Shown piece by piece: positions 62,369-64,000 of a DNA stretch of 64,000 nt. The first letter of the stretch is position 1. Each line of letters starts with the position of its first letter. Under the pieces are notes generated by a model. It saw nothing but the letters and a program-made list of their open reading frames with translations, did no database searches and was not told the DNA's origin. This DNA is from Putridiphycobacter roseus (GTDB taxonomy: Bacteria > Bacteroidota > Bacteroidia > Flavobacteriales_D > Crocinitomicaceae): positions 248,001-312,000 of the forward strand of contig NZ_QKSB01000003.1 in the NCBI RefSeq assembly GCF_003234935.1, given 5' to 3'. Both the position numbers and the translations under genes were made by a program.

Positions 62369-62998
62369 ATGTCAAAATATCAACAAGTTTTCTTTGATTT
62401 CGACGGTACTATTTGTGATACTTATCCAGGTAAATCACTTGCTCTCATTCATACTTTAAAAGCAAGAGGCTTTGAAAACATCCATGAAAAAACTATTAAA
62501 TCGCTGGTAAAAACCTCTTTAAAAAAAGGATTAGAAAAGCAATTTAATATAAAGGATAAAAAAGAATTGAATTTGTTTTTAGCTGATTTTAATGAAGCCT
62601 ATGAAAAGGAGTTTATGTTTTACGCCACATTATATGATGGAATTTTTGATCTGCTCAAAAAGCTGAGTGCAAGCGTAAAACTGCATATTGTTAGCGCCAA
62701 ACCAAAAAAAATGGTCACTGCCCTACTCGCCCACCACAAAATATCCTCCTATTTTAAAACAGTAAATTGCGTGGAAAAGAAGAATGGTTGCCGAAGTAAG
62801 ACTGCAATCATTGCTGGCTTGAAAAAGAGTGATCATTGTGTGATGATTGGTGACCAATCGGCTGATGTTCGCGCAGCAAAAAACAATCATATTGCTAGTA
62901 TTGCTGTGACTTACGGCTACGGTAGAAAAAGTGAATTACTCAACAGTTGTCCCGACATGATTATCGCTCATCCAACCGAAATTATTGCTAAACTCTAA
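62369..62998 (+). CDS. HAD-family hydrolase, phosphoglycolate-phosphatase-like
   Basis: 209 residues from ATG 62369; the frame is open upstream through the terminator but M-S-K-Y-Q-Q-V-F-F-D-F-D-G-T is the natural start. Motif I Asp10/Asp12, a helical cap at about 30-80, motif II as I-V-S-A-K (about 105-109), motif IV M-I-G-D-Q-S-A-D near the end. The order rpe then this gene resembles rpe-gph in other bacteria, but the substrate is not decidable. The rpe terminator ends 7 nt before the start. Confidence 0.85.
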   Translation: MSKYQQVFFDFDGTICDTYPGKSLALIHTLKARGFENIHEKTIKSLVKTSLKKGLEKQFNIKDKKELNLFLADFNEAYEKEFMFYATLYDGIFDLLKKLSASVKLHIVSAKPKKMVTALLAHHKISSYFKTVNCVEKKNGCRSKTAIIAGLKKSDHCVMIGDQSADVRAAKNNHIASIAVTYGYGRKSELLNSCPDMIIAHPTEIIAKL

Positions 62999-63047
62999 TA
63001 TTTATAATTATTAGTGCTTTCTTGTATTATTCCCTAAATTAGCTACT

Positions 63048-63848
63048 ATGAAATTAATGCTGAGTATCCTATTTTGCACTTGTTTATTACTCGTGAAGGC
63101 GCAGAACAATTCCATTAAAGGAGCTGTTGGTTCTTATGAAGTCACGCTCAACATTATTGATGTAAATTGGGACAAAGGAAACTTTACAGGAAGCTATCAA
63201 TACGAAGGGAAAAAAGGCAATCTTACATTAAAAGGGAATGTATACGGCAACTGTGTTTACATGGTGGAATATGTTGATGACAAAGAAACCGGTTATTTTT
63301 ACATGACTTTTGAATCCGATAGCTTAAAGGGATATTGGGTGATGGATAAAAAGTATTACCCCACTTATTTTGTTTTCGATAAGGAAAGTAAAAAACAATT
63401 AGCCACCAGGCAAATAAAAGACGACCATGAAAAAGTAAATGGTAAAATGACTGGTACCTATAGTAACCATTATTACTTTGTTAATGACTGGTGGTTTAGT
63501 GCAGATAATCCTGAATTAGAAATTGGCTACAATGGCGGCACTGCCATGATAACAGCAATAAATAAGGATTCTATTAAGTACGCTGTAGTTGTAACTTGTA
63601 GCCAAACATACCACATGGCTTTTGCAAGGGGAATAGCCGTAAAAACCGCGCCAAATAAATATTATGGTCTTTATAACTATTACGAAGGTGATTCTTGTAG
63701 GATTTACATTGAATTTAAAGATAAGACTGTAAATATGCGTGCATTTGGCGCCATGAGTTGTGGCTTCGGCGCAAGGGCATATTTAAACCATTCCTTCACA
63801 AAGACAAGTGACCATGTCGACTTTAAAACATTAGAAGAAGATTTTTAA
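63048..63848 (+). CDS. Secreted protein of unknown function
   Basis: 266 residues. Signal peptide about 1-18 (M-K-L-M-L-S-I-L-F-C-T-C-L-L-L-V-K-A-Q). The mature part is beta-rich with repeated G-x-Y/W units (G-S-Y-Q-Y-E-G-K-K-G, G-Y-F-Y-M-T-F, G-Y-W-V-M-D) and no recognised family. Its stop codon and the ATG of the next gene overlap (TAATG), so the two are translated together. Confidence 0.65.
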   Translation: MKLMLSILFCTCLLLVKAQNNSIKGAVGSYEVTLNIIDVNWDKGNFTGSYQYEGKKGNLTLKGNVYGNCVYMVEYVDDKETGYFYMTFESDSLKGYWVMDKKYYPTYFVFDKESKKQLATRQIKDDHEKVNGKMTGTYSNHYYFVNDWWFSADNPELEIGYNGGTAMITAINKDSIKYAVVVTCSQTYHMAFARGIAVKTAPNKYYGLYNYYEGDSCRIYIEFKDKTVNMRAFGAMSCGFGARAYLNHSFTKTSDHVDFKTLEEDF

Positions 63849-64000
63849 TGGTGCGCGCTATTGCAATATGGCTGTTTTTTTCAACAAACATTTTGTTTGC
63901 GCAACAAAAAGTGGACAGTACATCATATTTCCCTAAAGGTGATTTTAGTTTGACTGCATTTCCCTTGGCTTTTTATTTACCTGAAACCAGTTTAGCTTTT
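63848..64000 (+). CDS. Start of a BamA/TamA-like outer membrane protein (cut by window end)
   Basis: 51 codons to the window edge, starting at the overlapping TAATG. A signal peptide (M-V-R-A-I-A-I-W-L-F-F-S-T-N-I-L-F-A) is followed by F-P-L-A-F-Y-L-P-E-T-S-L-A-F. The phrase P-E-T-S within F-x-x-P-x-x-F-Y-x-P-E-T-S is typical of the barrel start of BamA/TamA-type proteins lacking long POTRA arrays in Bacteroidota. Most of the gene is outside the window, so the call is tentative. Confidence 0.55.
   Translation, partial: MVRAIAIWLFFSTNILFAQQKVDSTSYFPKGDFSLTAFPLAFYLPETSLAF

Noticed and set aside
1..64000. CRISPR arrays, transposase genes, integrases, prophage genes or toxin-antitoxin loci
   Set aside because: Read for on both strands; no regular short repeats with spacers and no proteins of these families were found. 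The only element-like object is the inverted repeat at 15287-15381.

Overview
The window is a chromosomal stretch of a low-GC member of the Bacteroidota. The signs are: type IX secretion (T9SS) C-terminal sorting domains on two giant surface proteins; several SPII lipoproteins; an arginine cluster of the Bacteroidota type; a TPR plus SpoIIE phosphatase; LptD, Lgt and MCE envelope genes of a diderm; almost no Shine-Dalgarno sequences; and TAnnTTTG-type -7 promoter boxes 20-40 nt before several starts. The family or genus cannot be fixed from the sequence alone. No rRNA, tRNA, CRISPR array, transposase or phage gene was seen. Most of it is ordinary core genome with a few accessory spots.

Layout: 1-3.0 kb, arginine biosynthesis on the minus strand (GNAT N-acylglutamate synthase candidate, argG, argC, start of argD) with a structured leader. 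3.4-5.9 kb, an AraC regulator divergent from a CoA-transferase. 6.0-10.3 kb, TPR/SpoIIE phosphatase, DinB-like protein, Crp/Fnr regulator with a perfect FNR-type box beside it, CvpA and a small conserved protein. 10.6-15 kb, acyl-CoA carboxyltransferase, Nudix, lipoprotein, lytic transglycosylase, CsaA-like protein. 15-17.3 kb, a non-coding stretch with a 95-bp inverted-repeat element, then a GH20 N-domain-only lipoprotein overlapping glycosylasparaginase. 17.5-24.5 kb, GNAT, DUF6503-like lipoprotein, lpdA-valS, a lipoprotein and its truncated tandem copy, ABM monooxygenase. 24.7-28.1 kb, TrmH-like methylase, two tandem paralogues of unknown function, DUF3820 and small envelope proteins.

28.5-35.7 kb is an envelope/redox block: amidase, MCE protein, split heterodisulfide-reductase-like pair with a HAD gene between, all one operon divergent from lptD. 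35.7-42.0 kb is a six-gene operon hisS-hutH-membrane protein-lipoprotein-hutF-pqiA, coupling histidine charging and histidine breakdown. 42.1-46.7 kb holds a TlpA-like thioredoxin, an exonuclease/GIY-YIG fusion overlapping a voltage-gated K+ channel with a zinc-ribbon tail, and pckA. 47.1-54.4 kb is a tandem pair of about 1,200-residue T9SS cargo proteins. 54.5-64 kb has a coiled-coil lipoprotein, an LTA-synthase-like phosphoglycerol transferase paired with a diacylglycerol-kinase-like enzyme, lgt, serC-serA-rpe, a HAD phosphatase, and a secreted protein coupled to the start of a likely BamA/TamA-type outer membrane protein cut by the window end.

The least explained items are the 15.3-kb inverted-repeat element, the catalytic-domain-less GH20 protein, the tandem unknown paralogues at 25.4-26.5 kb, the redox/HAD/MCE operon, and the FNR-like box next to a Crp/Fnr gene whose recognition helix matches it.
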